Source: CAADGY01 sp900696665
GTDB lineage: Bacteria; Acidobacteriota; Terriglobia; Bryobacterales; Bryobacteraceae
Assembly (NCBI GenBank): GCA_035063885.1
Contig: JAPSFM010000016.1
Span: 14,450-78,449, forward strand
Length of the DNA: 64,000 bases
Reading direction: 5' to 3'
The stretch's first letter is position 1; every line of letters starts with the position of its first letter. Below, in pieces: positions 28,055-35,889 of this stretch. A program made the translations under genes and the position numbers. The notes under the pieces were generated by a model, which had not been told where the DNA came from, did no database searches, and worked only from the letters and a program-made list of their open reading frames with translations.

Positions 28055-29385
28055 TTCAATACGCTCGAAGAAGTGGAGAGAGTGCCAGCGGCCCTCTCGA
28101 CGGCGGCCGCGGCGACGCGCTGGTCGTGAATCGCCGCTAGGCGGCGCATTCGCGCTTCAAGGAGTGCCGTCTCGTTGCGAAGCAGATCCGTCACCGTAGA
28201 GAGACCGTTGTCGAACCGGTTTTTTGTAATCCTTAGACTCTCTTCGGCCATACCGACGGCCGCCTCGGCCACCTTGATCCGCTCTTCCGCGGCGGAGAAG
28301 TTGGACAGCGCGCCGCGAACCTGTAGCTGGACGGCGCGGCTGGTCTGTTCGCGCTGGGACTGCGCGGCGGCAGCCGCGTGTCCGGCCTCTTCGATGCGCG
28401 CGCGGTCGGCGAAACCGTTAAACAGGTTCCAGCGCAATCCCGCCGCAAACATCCAATTCGCACCGCCACGCGTGACAAACCGCTGGCGATCAGCTTCGAA
28501 GACCCCTCGCGCAAAGACCTGCGGAAAGTAAGCCGCTCGCGCCCCGTCGGCCTGCGTCTGGGCGAGGCGGGAGCGAAGACCGGCCTGGCGGGCCTCCGGC
28601 CGTTCCGAAAGCGCGCTCTTTTCCAGTTCGGGAGCATACGCGACAGACGCCGCCGCAAGCGGTGTAGTCAACTGGTGAGGTGTTTCCAGGGGTAATCCAA
28701 GCGCCTCGTTGAGGGCGGCGCGGGCGACATCCAGTTCATGAACTCGCCGTATCTCCTGCTCCCGCATCGCAGCCAGGTGCACGCGGATGGAGAGTACATC
28801 GGCGTCCGTAGACATGCCTGCTTGCCGTACCGCTTCCGCACGTTTCAGGTCTGCTTCGGCCGAACGCACGGCTTCGCGCGCCACCAGGAGTCCTTCATTT
28901 GCCAGCACCGCGCCATAATAAGCTCGAACGACACCCTCAATGACGGACATTCGTGCTCCGCGCTCATCCTCTGAGGCGAGATTGCGCCCGATTTCGGCCG
29001 CCTCCACCTGCTTTTTCGTCCGGCCGGCATCGTAGAGGACCTGCTCGGCGGTCAATAATGATTGGAAGTTGTTCAGCGCATCCGGCCGGTTGAGCCTGCC
29101 AATCTCGAAGTTTTCCACGGCAAATTGATGCTGGGTCAATAGCGAACTGAATACGTATACCGGGTTATTGCTGCGCTGATACGCTTCCGAGTAATCAAGT
29201 TTGGGCAGATATCCGCTGCGGGCCTGCCGGATGCGCGCATCCGCGGCGCGGGTATGGGAGGCGCTTGCCTCTATAGCGGGATGCCGGCCAAGGGCCGTCT
29301 CGACGGCCTCCTGTAATGAGAGGGAATCTTGAGCGGACAACGGTATCGTACAACAAAACAGCACAAAAAGAGTAAAGGGTCTCAT
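28051..29385 (-). CDS. TolC-family outer-membrane efflux protein
   Basis: A 444-residue protein with a signal peptide (LFVLFCCTIPLSAQ) and two repeats of long Ala/Glu/Arg-rich amphipathic helices typical of TolC/OEP. Conserved landmarks are LSLQEAVETALGRHPAIEASA near the N-terminus and NLFNGFADRARIEEAGHAA in the second half. It forms the outer-membrane channel for the RND exporter encoded next. It is the first gene of the operon. Divergent OsmC lies on the other strand. Confidence 0.93.
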   Translation of the reverse strand: MRPFTLFVLFCCTIPLSAQDSLSLQEAVETALGRHPAIEASASHTRAADARIRQARSGYLPKLDYSEAYQRSNNPVYVFSSLLTQHQFAVENFEIGRLNRPDALNNFQSLLTAEQVLYDAGRTKKQVEAAEIGRNLASEDERGARMSVIEGVVRAYYGAVLANEGLLVAREAVRSAEADLKRAEAVRQAGMSTDADVLSIRVHLAAMREQEIRRVHELDVARAALNEALGLPLETPHQLTTPLAAASVAYAPELEKSALSERPEARQAGLRSRLAQTQADGARAAYFPQVFARGVFEADRQRFVTRGGANWMFAAGLRWNLFNGFADRARIEEAGHAAAAAQSQREQTSRAVQLQVRGALSNFSAAEERIKVAEAAVGMAEESLRITKNRFDNGLSTVTDLLRNETALLEARMRRLAAIHDQRVAAAAVERAAGTLSTSSSVLK

Positions 29386-29492
29386 TTCAATCTATGGCCG
29401 TGCTTCAGACACAAAGATGCAGGGAATTTCCGAAAGTAACACTGTCACCCCGGCCACCAGACTGCATCTTCGTGAGCGGAGACATAATTTTT

Positions 29493-29912
29493 ATGGATGT
29501 TACGGTTCGATACCGGAACGGTGTGCAGTTCCAGGCCGAAACGCGTGGGCATAGCGTTATTTGTGATCAGCCGTCCGGCAATGGCGGGGCCAATGAGGGA
29601 ATGAGCCCGCCGGAGTTTTTGCTTGTGTCGCTCGGAACCTGTGCAGGCTATTATGCGGCGCAATACCTGAAAGCGCGGAATCTGCCGATGGAGGGGCTGG
29701 AAGTTCGGGTGCGCGCCGCCAAAGACGGGAAGCCGGTGCGGCTCGATTCGTTTGTAATCGAGGTTACGGTGCCGGGAGTCGATGGCGAAAGGCATAGGGA
29801 GGGCCTGCTGCGTGCTACGAAGGCATGTTTAATTCACAATACCCTCTCACATCCGCCCAAGATTGATATTGCCATCGGGTTTCCGCTGGAAACGGCAGTT
29901 CAGCAGTTATAA
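29493..29912 (+). CDS. OsmC/Ohr-family peroxiredoxin-like protein
   Basis: A 139-residue protein starting MDVTVRYRNGVQFQAE; the 33 upstream in-frame codons are not OsmC-like. The two catalytic cysteines of the family are Cys50 in SLGTCAGYYAAQYL and Cys112 in ATKACLIHNTL. OsmC proteins reduce organic hydroperoxides using these thiols in the cytoplasm. It is divergent from the efflux operon. A BshB1-like gene elsewhere in the window hints that bacillithiol may be a thiol source, but this is inference. Confidence 0.9.
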   Translation: MDVTVRYRNGVQFQAETRGHSVICDQPSGNGGANEGMSPPEFLLVSLGTCAGYYAAQYLKARNLPMEGLEVRVRAAKDGKPVRLDSFVIEVTVPGVDGERHREGLLRATKACLIHNTLSHPPKIDIAIGFPLETAVQQL

Positions 29913-29933
29913 ATTTGTCCGATTATAGCGGGT

Positions 29934-29939
29934 TAGAAT
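29934..29939 (+). promoter_or_regulatory. -10-like box TAGAAT for the ECF sigma gene
   Basis: Predicted transcript start is 29946, two bases before the GTG start at 29948. There is no Shine-Dalgarno sequence between them. Confidence 0.4.
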
Positions 29940-29947
29940 GGCGGTGA

Positions 29948-30553
29948 GTGCATCAGATAGACGACGATGTAGAGCTCGCGCGCGACCTGCTGTCGGGCAA
30001 GGAAGAGGCATTCGACCGCTTCCTGGATCGGTTCCGGACGAAAATCTTTCAGTACAGCTATCTCATGTGCGGCCAAAGAGAGGACGCCGAAGAGGTCTCG
30101 CAGGAGACGCTGTTGAAAGTATTCGAGAAGCTGGATCAGTTAAAGGAGCCCGAGAATATCCGGGCATGGGTTTTCCGAATCGCCAAGAACGCCTGCCTGA
30201 TGAAACGGCGCAAAAGCATATTCGCCCCGGAACGGGAGCTTTCGCTGGAGGAACTCATTCCGGCAGGCGATGGCCAAGGAGTGGAAAGGAAGCTTCAGCT
30301 CGCTGATTGGTCCGCATTGCCGGAGACCCAGGCGCTCAACTCCGAACTGCGGACCGTGCTGGAGCAAGCCATCGGAGAGCTTCCCGAGATCTACCGGTCG
30401 GTGATCCTGCTCCGCGATGTGGAAGAGCTCACGACGGAAGAAGCGGCGCAAGTGCTGGAGGTCGGTACGGATGTGGTAAAGACGAGATTGCATCGCGCGC
30501 GTCTGGCCGTCAGAAAGAAACTGGACGGGTACTTGCAATCTGCCCGAGGATAA
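29948..30553 (+). CDS. ECF-type RNA polymerase sigma factor
   Basis: A 201-residue protein, GTG start. Sigma region 2 contains FQYSYLMCGQREDAEEVSQETLLKVF, and region 4 at the C-terminus is LPEIYRSVILLRDVEELTTEEAAQVLEVG with a recognition helix VVKTRLHRARLAVRKKL. Regions 1.1 and 3 are missing, as in ECF (group 4) factors. Four bp downstream lies a zinc-finger anti-sigma gene, then a GNAT gene, probably one operon. The stimulus is unknown; the cytosolic anti-sigma suggests redox or zinc control. Confidence 0.92.
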   Translation: MHQIDDDVELARDLLSGKEEAFDRFLDRFRTKIFQYSYLMCGQREDAEEVSQETLLKVFEKLDQLKEPENIRAWVFRIAKNACLMKRRKSIFAPERELSLEELIPAGDGQGVERKLQLADWSALPETQALNSELRTVLEQAIGELPEIYRSVILLRDVEELTTEEAAQVLEVGTDVVKTRLHRARLAVRKKLDGYLQSARG

Positions 30554-30557
30554 CGCG

Positions 30558-30827
30558 ATGGAGCATACTTGCAAGGAGATCTTTTCGATGCTGTCGCAGT
30601 ATCTGGATGCGGAACTGCCTGAGAGCACCTGCGAGGAAATACGGCAGCACATCCATCGCTGTCCGCCTTGCGTTCAGTTTGTCGAGAGCCTGAAGCGCAG
30701 CATCGATCTCTGCCACAAATACAGCTCAAGTGAGGTGCCGCGGCCCATTCGCCAAGACGTCCGGCGGGAATTGCTTGGGGCGTACAGGAAAATGCTGTCC
30801 GCCCGAGGAAGGGCTTCCGGCCTGTGA
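30558..30827 (+). CDS. Cytosolic zinc-binding anti-sigma factor (ZAS)
   Basis: An 89-residue protein with the ZAS signature HX3CX2C (His31, Cys35, Cys38 in HIHRCPPC) plus upstream Cys5 and Cys25. There is no transmembrane helix. In the RsrA/ZAS family this motif binds zinc and controls the partner ECF factor, often through thiol oxidation. It lies 4 bp after the sigma gene and its stop overlaps the GNAT GTG start, so the three are coupled. Confidence 0.86.
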   Translation: MEHTCKEIFSMLSQYLDAELPESTCEEIRQHIHRCPPCVQFVESLKRSIDLCHKYSSSEVPRPIRQDVRRELLGAYRKMLSARGRASGL

Positions 30828-31234
30828 TCGAATACCGCGTGGGAAACAGCCTGGACCTGGACCAGGTGATCGAACTGTACAAGGCCTCCACACTGGGCGA
30901 ACGCCGGCCCGTGGAGGATCGTGAGCGCATGCGCGCGATGCTCCGGATGGCCAACCTGACAGTCACCGCATGGGACGGGGACTTGATGGTGGGGATTGCA
31001 CGCAGCCTGTCGGATTTCGCCTACGTTACGTATTTGTCCGATCTCGCCGTCCGCCTCTCGCACCAGAAGCAGGGAATCGGCAGGGAGTTAATCCGGATTA
31101 CGCGCCGTGAAAGCGGCCCGGAAACGTACATCGTGTTGCTTTCGGCGCCTAAAGCGGTGGAGTATTATCCACGAATCGGCTTCAAGCCGCATCCCTCGGC
31201 GTGGATTTTGCGTGCGGATGACACGCTACTGTAA
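30824..31234 (+). CDS. GNAT-family N-acetyltransferase
   Basis: A 136-residue protein read from a GTG that overlaps the anti-sigma stop (GTGA, 30824-30827). The GNAT fold shows LVAVRLSHQKQGIG-like acetyl-CoA loop as LAVRLSHQKQGIGRELI, with the Q/RxxGxG/A motif QKQGIG, and a later beta-strand plus IGFKPHPSAW. The acceptor substrate is unknown. Coupling to the sigma/anti-sigma pair is unusual and implies co-production. Confidence 0.85.
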   Translation: MIEYRVGNSLDLDQVIELYKASTLGERRPVEDRERMRAMLRMANLTVTAWDGDLMVGIARSLSDFAYVTYLSDLAVRLSHQKQGIGRELIRITRRESGPETYIVLLSAPKAVEYYPRIGFKPHPSAWILRADDTLL

Positions 31235-31245
31235 ATAACCGGGAC

Positions 31246-32016
31246 TCAGAACTGGGCGCGCCACAGATAGAAGTGCACGACTGGAATCGCGAACAGGGCG
31301 CTATCCACACGGTCGAGCCATCCACCGTGTCCGGGCAGGGTTGTTCCGCTGTCTTTCACGCCGGCGCCCCGCTTCATGGCGGACTCCGCGAGATCGCCGA
31401 TTTGCCCCGCGACGTTCGTTACGGCGGTCAATCCGGCCGCTTCTATTAGGGGCACCGAGGGCAGCAGATACGCACAGTAAAGCGTTCCCGCGGCTGCTGC
31501 TGTGATCACCGAAGCCACAGCACCCTCCCAGGATTTTGCGGGACTGATGCGAGGCGCCAGACGGTGCCGGCCGATCGCCCGTCCCACATAATAAGCACCG
31601 GTATCGCCCGTCCAACTCACCAGCAGAGGAAGAAAGAGCCAGAGCGGATCCACACTCCGAAGCGCAATTGCGGAGCGCCACGGGCCAAACGCGTAAAGCA
31701 CACCGAACAACATGGCGGCCGCATAGGGCAGGCATTTCGACAGTTCGGTTTTGCGGAGGGACAACGCCGCGATCAACAGCGTGACCAGGACGATCAACAA
31801 GGCTTCGTGCCGCTGCACCAGCAGGAACAACAGGCCCGCGGCATATCCGGCCGGGCCGGGGCGCGCGATGCCATGTCCTTCGGCGATACCCGAGTATTCG
31901 TAGAAGCAAAGGGCGGCTACTGCGACGACCACGGCAAAGAACAGCCAGGAGGGACCCCAGAAAATGACGAACAGGATAAACGGAATGAGCGTAAGCGCCG
32001 TCAGGACACGTTTCAT
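31246..32016 (-). CDS. cdsA: Phosphatidate cytidylyltransferase
   Basis: A 256-residue membrane protein with about seven transmembrane segments. The C-terminal family signature is intact: SPAKSWEGAVAS, then GDLAESAMKRGAGVKDSG and LPGHGGWLDRVDS with the catalytic acidic residues. It converts phosphatidate and CTP into CDP-diacylglycerol for phospholipid synthesis. Its ATG overlaps the uppS stop (32013-32016), the usual bacterial uppS-cdsA pair. Confidence 0.95.
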   Translation of the reverse strand: MKRVLTALTLIPFILFVIFWGPSWLFFAVVVAVAALCFYEYSGIAEGHGIARPGPAGYAAGLLFLLVQRHEALLIVLVTLLIAALSLRKTELSKCLPYAAAMLFGVLYAFGPWRSAIALRSVDPLWLFLPLLVSWTGDTGAYYVGRAIGRHRLAPRISPAKSWEGAVASVITAAAAGTLYCAYLLPSVPLIEAAGLTAVTNVAGQIGDLAESAMKRGAGVKDSGTTLPGHGGWLDRVDSALFAIPVVHFYLWRAQF

Positions 32017-32849
32017 CTCGCCGGGACGCCGATTTCTTCTGCCACTGGCTGGCGCGAAGAGCGGCCGTGCCCTCGCGGGCTGAGCCCTCCGAAGCGGCGG
32101 TCCCGCTTCTGGTATTCGCAGATAGCACGAAGAAGATCGGAACGCGAAAAGTCCGGCCAGAAAACATCCGTGACGTACAGTTCGGAATAAGCGATCTGCC
32201 AGAGGAGAAAATTGGAGATCCGCATCTCGCCAGACGTGCGGATCAGCAGGTCGGGATGCGGCTGGCCCGCGGTGTAAAGATGAGCCTCCACCGCTTCCTC
32301 ATCGATTTGAAGTGTGGAAAGCCGTCCTTCGAGCCGGGCTTCCTCCAGTACCGCATTGAGTGCGTCGACCAGTTCGGCGCGCCCGCCATAGTTGATCGCA
32401 AGGTTCACACGTAATCCGCTGTTGGCTTCCGTCTGCCGCACCGCTCGATCGAGATCTCGGCGCACATCGGGAGGAAGAGAATCGAGACGCCCGATGGCGG
32501 TGAGGCGGATGCCATTACGCATCAGCGACGACATCTCCTTACCGAGGTAATGCCTCAGCAGCCGCCATAAGGTGTCCACTTCCTGGCGCGGACGCTTCCA
32601 GTTCTCGATGGAGAACGCGTAGAGGGTAAGCGCCTCGATGCCGAGACGCGCACACGTCTCCACCGTCGCGCGGACCGGCCCGATCCCCGCCCGGTGTCCG
32701 GCCACCCGAGGCATGCTTCGACGATTTGCCCAGCGGCCGTTCCCGTCCATGATGATTGCGATGTGAGCAGGAAGTCTATCCGGGTCAATCGCTTGGGCCA
32801 GATCCCAGTCGGGTTCCCCCGGCTGGAGGATCTCCAGTAAAGCCTTCAT
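32013..32849 (-). CDS. uppS: Isoprenyl transferase (undecaprenyl diphosphate synthase)
   Basis: A 278-residue cis-prenyltransferase. Conserved blocks are HIAIIMDGNGRWANRR (catalytic Asp, about 34), AFSIENWKRP, INYGGRAEL and PDLLIRTSGEMRISNFLLWQ. It condenses isopentenyl diphosphates on farnesyl diphosphate to make the C55 lipid carrier for peptidoglycan. It lies upstream of cdsA and is coupled with it. The 213-bp gap to moeA on the other strand contains two potential hairpins. Confidence 0.96.
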   Translation of the reverse strand: MKALLEILQPGEPDWDLAQAIDPDRLPAHIAIIMDGNGRWANRRSMPRVAGHRAGIGPVRATVETCARLGIEALTLYAFSIENWKRPRQEVDTLWRLLRHYLGKEMSSLMRNGIRLTAIGRLDSLPPDVRRDLDRAVRQTEANSGLRVNLAINYGGRAELVDALNAVLEEARLEGRLSTLQIDEEAVEAHLYTAGQPHPDLLIRTSGEMRISNFLLWQIAYSELYVTDVFWPDFSRSDLLRAICEYQKRDRRFGGLSPRGHGRSSRQPVAEEIGVPAR

Positions 32850-33050
32850 GCAAGTAATTCCAATGGTACACCAGACTGCCCGGCCGTGAAATTCTCCCGA
32901 TTACTTGTTGCAGGCAGGGCGCAGAGGCGGGCAGCGGCGAGCATGCTGCCGGCTGGCGCCCCCGGTGAGATGGTGGCTCCGGATGCGCCACGCCACCGCC
33001 TGTGTCCAGGTGAGTTTCACTATACGCCAATAATTGTGCAAACCGGCAGG

Positions 33051-33056
33051 TAGAAT
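33051..33056 (+). promoter_or_regulatory. -10-like box TAGAAT for moeA
   Basis: Six bases after this hexamer comes the GTG start at 33063, so a sigma-70 type start (+1 seven bases after the hexamer's last base) would fall on the start codon itself. No Shine-Dalgarno site is present. Confidence 0.45.
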
Positions 33057-33062
33057 GCATTT

Positions 33063-34256
33063 GTGGCCACTTTGAGCTTTGAGGATGCTCGCCAGTGCGT
33101 GTTCGAGCGAATTCGCGCGGCAATCGGTGATATTCCTTCGCAGGATGTCAGCCTGGTAGATGTGCACGGCCGCGTGCTGGGGGAGGACATCTGCGCCGAC
33201 CGCGACTACCCCCCACTGGCGCGTTCCGTACGGGATGGCTTCGCTGTCCGTTCGCAGGACCTGCCGGGCGAGCTGACCCTAATTGGAGAAGTGGCTGCGG
33301 GAGATGTCTCTGCTGTCGCCGTGGGAAGCGGGCAGGCGATTGAAATCATGACCGGAGCGCCGCTGCCTGACGGGGCGGACGCGGTTCTGATGGTGGAACA
33401 TGCGGTACGTGAGGGGACGGCGATCCGCACCGAACGCGCTGTTCGTGCCGGCGAGTTCGTCAATTTTCAGGGCTCGGAGGCCAAGGCCGGAGATGTGCTT
33501 ACCCCCAGAGGGGTTCGCGCCGGGTTCGCCGAAGTTGCCCTGTTGGCGTCGGTAGGGCGGACGCACATCCGCGTGTACAACCGTCCACGGGTGGCGATTC
33601 TGGCGACCGGCAATGAGATTGTAGAAGTGAAGGAGCCCGTGCTGCCGCAGCAAATCCGCAACTCCAACGCCCATTCGCTGGCGGCCCAGGTGCAGCGCGC
33701 CGGCGGCGTTCCCTCCATTCTTCCGGTGGCGAAAGATCAATTGGAGATGACCGCCAAGCTGATTGGCGAGGGTCTCGACTACGATCTGCTGCTGATTTCC
33801 GGCGGCGTCTCCGCGGGGAAATACGACGTCGTGGAGCAAGCCCTGGCCCGGCACAGCGCGGAATTCTACTTTGACCGGGTCCGTATTCAACCGGGTCAGC
33901 CGCTGGTGTTCGGGCGCGCCCGCGGCACCTTTTTTTTCGGGCTGCCAGGCAACCCCGCTTCCACAATGGTGACGTTCGAAGTCTTCGCCCGCGCGGCGCT
34001 GGATCTGCTGGGCGGACAAACGGAAAGCCTGCTGCCGTTGACCTTGGCGCGGCTCACGCGGGGATTTACTCACAAACCCGGGCTGACCCGCTTCCTTCCC
34101 GCTCACCTCTCCGGCCGAACTGCGGAAATAACACCGATCCCGTGGCAGGGATCGAGCGACGTTCCGGCTCTTTCCCGGGCGAACGCGTTTTTGGTGGCCG
34201 ATGCGGAGCAGGAATCGTGGAAAGCCGGAGACCTGATTCAGGTGCTTCTGAAATGA
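33063..34256 (+). CDS. moeA: Molybdopterin molybdenumtransferase MoeA
   Basis: A 397-residue protein, GTG start. Domain order is typical: DYPPLARSVRDGFAV near the N-terminus, IEIMTGAPLPDGADAVLMVEH in the middle, the MPT-binding SGGVSAGKYDVV near 240 and GLPGNPASTMVTFEVF near 300. It inserts molybdate into adenylylated molybdopterin. Its stop overlaps the moaC start (34253-34256, ATGA). No molybdate transporter or other moa genes are nearby. Confidence 0.95.
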   Translation: MATLSFEDARQCVFERIRAAIGDIPSQDVSLVDVHGRVLGEDICADRDYPPLARSVRDGFAVRSQDLPGELTLIGEVAAGDVSAVAVGSGQAIEIMTGAPLPDGADAVLMVEHAVREGTAIRTERAVRAGEFVNFQGSEAKAGDVLTPRGVRAGFAEVALLASVGRTHIRVYNRPRVAILATGNEIVEVKEPVLPQQIRNSNAHSLAAQVQRAGGVPSILPVAKDQLEMTAKLIGEGLDYDLLLISGGVSAGKYDVVEQALARHSAEFYFDRVRIQPGQPLVFGRARGTFFFGLPGNPASTMVTFEVFARAALDLLGGQTESLLPLTLARLTRGFTHKPGLTRFLPAHLSGRTAEITPIPWQGSSDVPALSRANAFLVADAEQESWKAGDLIQVLLK

Positions 34257-34735
34257 GTTCTGATTTATCGCATTTTGATGAGGCGGGCAGCGCCCGCATG
34301 GTGGATGTTTCCGCGAAACAGAACACCAGGCGCACCGCACGGGCGCATGCGTTCGTGCGCATTCGCCCGGACGTTCTGAGAAGACTGCCGGAGAACCCGA
34401 AAGGTGATCCATTAGAGGTAGCGCGCTTGGCCGGTATTATGGCCGCCAAGAAGACCGCGGAGCTGATTCCGCTGTGTCATCCGCTGCTGTTGACGCACGT
34501 CGGCGTCGATATCAGCGTGGAGCAGGATGGCGTGCGGATTGTGGCCAGCGCCGCTACGACAGGGCCGACAGGGGTGGAAATGGAGGCGATGACGGCGGCC
34601 GCTGCCGCAGCGCTGACGGTATACGATATGACGAAAGCGCTGGACAAGGCCATCGAGATCACCGATCTCCGGCTGCTCGAGAAAACCGGCGGAAAGAGCG
34701 GCGATTTTCACCGCCTGCCGGACACAGGAGTCTGA
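34253..34735 (+). CDS. moaC: Cyclic pyranopterin monophosphate synthase MoaC
   Basis: A 160-residue protein starting MSSDLSHFDEAGSARMVDV at the ATG that overlaps the moeA stop. Signature blocks are KTAELIPLCHPLLLTHVGVD and GPTGVEMEAMTAAAAAALTVYDM, with the catalytic Lys of LDKAIEITD and GGKSGDF at the end. It makes cyclic pyranopterin monophosphate in the first steps of molybdenum cofactor synthesis. A strong terminator follows the gene. Confidence 0.96.
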   Translation: MSSDLSHFDEAGSARMVDVSAKQNTRRTARAHAFVRIRPDVLRRLPENPKGDPLEVARLAGIMAAKKTAELIPLCHPLLLTHVGVDISVEQDGVRIVASAATTGPTGVEMEAMTAAAAAALTVYDMTKALDKAIEITDLRLLEKTGGKSGDFHRLPDTGV

Positions 34736-34743
34736 ATACAACA

Positions 34744-34776
34744 AGGCCCCCGCCCTTGAGATTCGGGCGTGGGCCT
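34744..34776 (+). terminator. Rho-independent-type hairpin after moaC
   Basis: A 12-bp stem with one mismatch (34744-34755 with 34765-34776; AGGCCCCCGCCC against GGGCGTGGGCCT) and a 9-nt loop. The T-tract is poor. It lies 8 bp after the moaC stop and faces the convergent M48 gene, so it may act in both directions. Confidence 0.6.
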
Positions 34777-34802
34777 AGTGCGGCTTGCGGGGGAGGGGAA
34801 AC

Positions 34803-35792
34803 CTACCGGCGCTTTAAGGTCGGGCGCTCATCCTCATCGGGCTTTTGCTTTTCTTCATCGTCGCCGATGGGGCCGCTGCCGGGAGTCCGGCGCAGCGTGG
34901 GACGGCTCTTGTCGTCCTTGTCATCGATCTTGCGCCGGTTCTGCAATGCCGCCAGCCGTGCTTTGACTTTCTCAAACTCCGAGGTGTTCACTACATACTC
35001 AGGCTTAGCCGTGAGAATCTCCGCGATGTTCTGCTGGGAGTTCTTGATCCGGTCCTCGGTCATGGGGTGCGTGGAAAACACCTTTGCCATGGTGCCGGGT
35101 CTCCGCTTTTCATCGGATTGAATTTTCTCGAAGAAATCCACGAAAGCCGTGGGATCGTAGCCGGCTTTGTAGAGGTATTGAAGGCCCAGCAGATCTGCTT
35201 CTTCTTCGAAGCCTCGCGAAAACTTCAAAAAGCCGATCGGAATCAGCACGCTGGCGCCCTGGCGGACACCGTATCCCGTCCAACCGCCCATGAAGATCAG
35301 CGGAATGGTGGCCAGATTCACCAATTGACCGCGGGTCGCCTGGCGGGTGCCATGGCGTGCGGCCACATGGGCGATTTCATGAGCCATCACGCCGGCCAGC
35401 TCGGCTTCCGACTCCGCGCGCAGGATCAATCCCGAGTTGACGAAGAAAAATCCGCCGGGAAGCGCAAACGCATTCACCTCCTCGCCATCAATCACCTTGA
35501 TGGTGAAGGGTACCTTTGCGTCCGAGTTGCGGACCAGGTTCTGGCCGATGCGGTTTACGTATTCGGCGATGACGGGGTCGTCAACAATCTTCGCCTGCCG
35601 CTCGATTTCCTGCGCGAGCTGCTTGCCAAGCGCTATCTCTTTTTCGAGAGAATAGAAGTTGACGCCTTTGCCAACATCGCGATTTCCGATTTCTTCCGGA
35701 TCTTTCTTCTTGTCTTTGGCAAAGCCGGTGTTCGGAACCAGCAAGCTCAGGGCGAGCACCAAGCCAATGTGAAACGAAAAAGCGCGCTGCAT
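34803..35792 (-). CDS. M48-family metalloprotease, secreted
   Basis: A 329-residue protein with an N-terminal signal sequence. The zinc site HEIAH is at 138-142, with the downstream Glu ligand in RGFEEEADLLGLQYLYKAGYDP. The C-terminal 60 residues are charged and low in complexity (KIDDKDDKSRPTLRR). Related periplasmic M48 proteins (BepA/YfgC type) process or degrade outer-membrane proteins. A GGAAGGAG Shine-Dalgarno site and a TATAAT box upstream support the start. Confidence 0.92.
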   Translation of the reverse strand: MQRAFSFHIGLVLALSLLVPNTGFAKDKKKDPEEIGNRDVGKGVNFYSLEKEIALGKQLAQEIERQAKIVDDPVIAEYVNRIGQNLVRNSDAKVPFTIKVIDGEEVNAFALPGGFFFVNSGLILRAESEAELAGVMAHEIAHVAARHGTRQATRGQLVNLATIPLIFMGGWTGYGVRQGASVLIPIGFLKFSRGFEEEADLLGLQYLYKAGYDPTAFVDFFEKIQSDEKRRPGTMAKVFSTHPMTEDRIKNSQQNIAEILTAKPEYVVNTSEFEKVKARLAALQNRRKIDDKDDKSRPTLRRTPGSGPIGDDEEKQKPDEDERPTLKRR

Positions 35793-35823
35793 GGGAACTC
35801 CTTCCCTGGAACCTCTACCTGCT

Positions 35824-35829
35824 ATTATA
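35824..35829 (-). promoter_or_regulatory. -10 box TATAAT for the M48 protease gene
   Basis: A perfect consensus hexamer on the minus strand with about 25 bases of untranslated leader containing a GGAAGGAG ribosome-binding site before the ATG at 35792. Confidence 0.5.
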
Positions 35830-35889
35830 GGCCACCGTACAGGATCCGATCACAGGCAGCCGTAATCTAGTTAACGTATTTGGGGAAAA

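Noticed and set aside
33279..34412. 377-codon minus-strand ORF opposite moeA/moaC
   Set aside because: Shadow of well-supported moeA and moaC.
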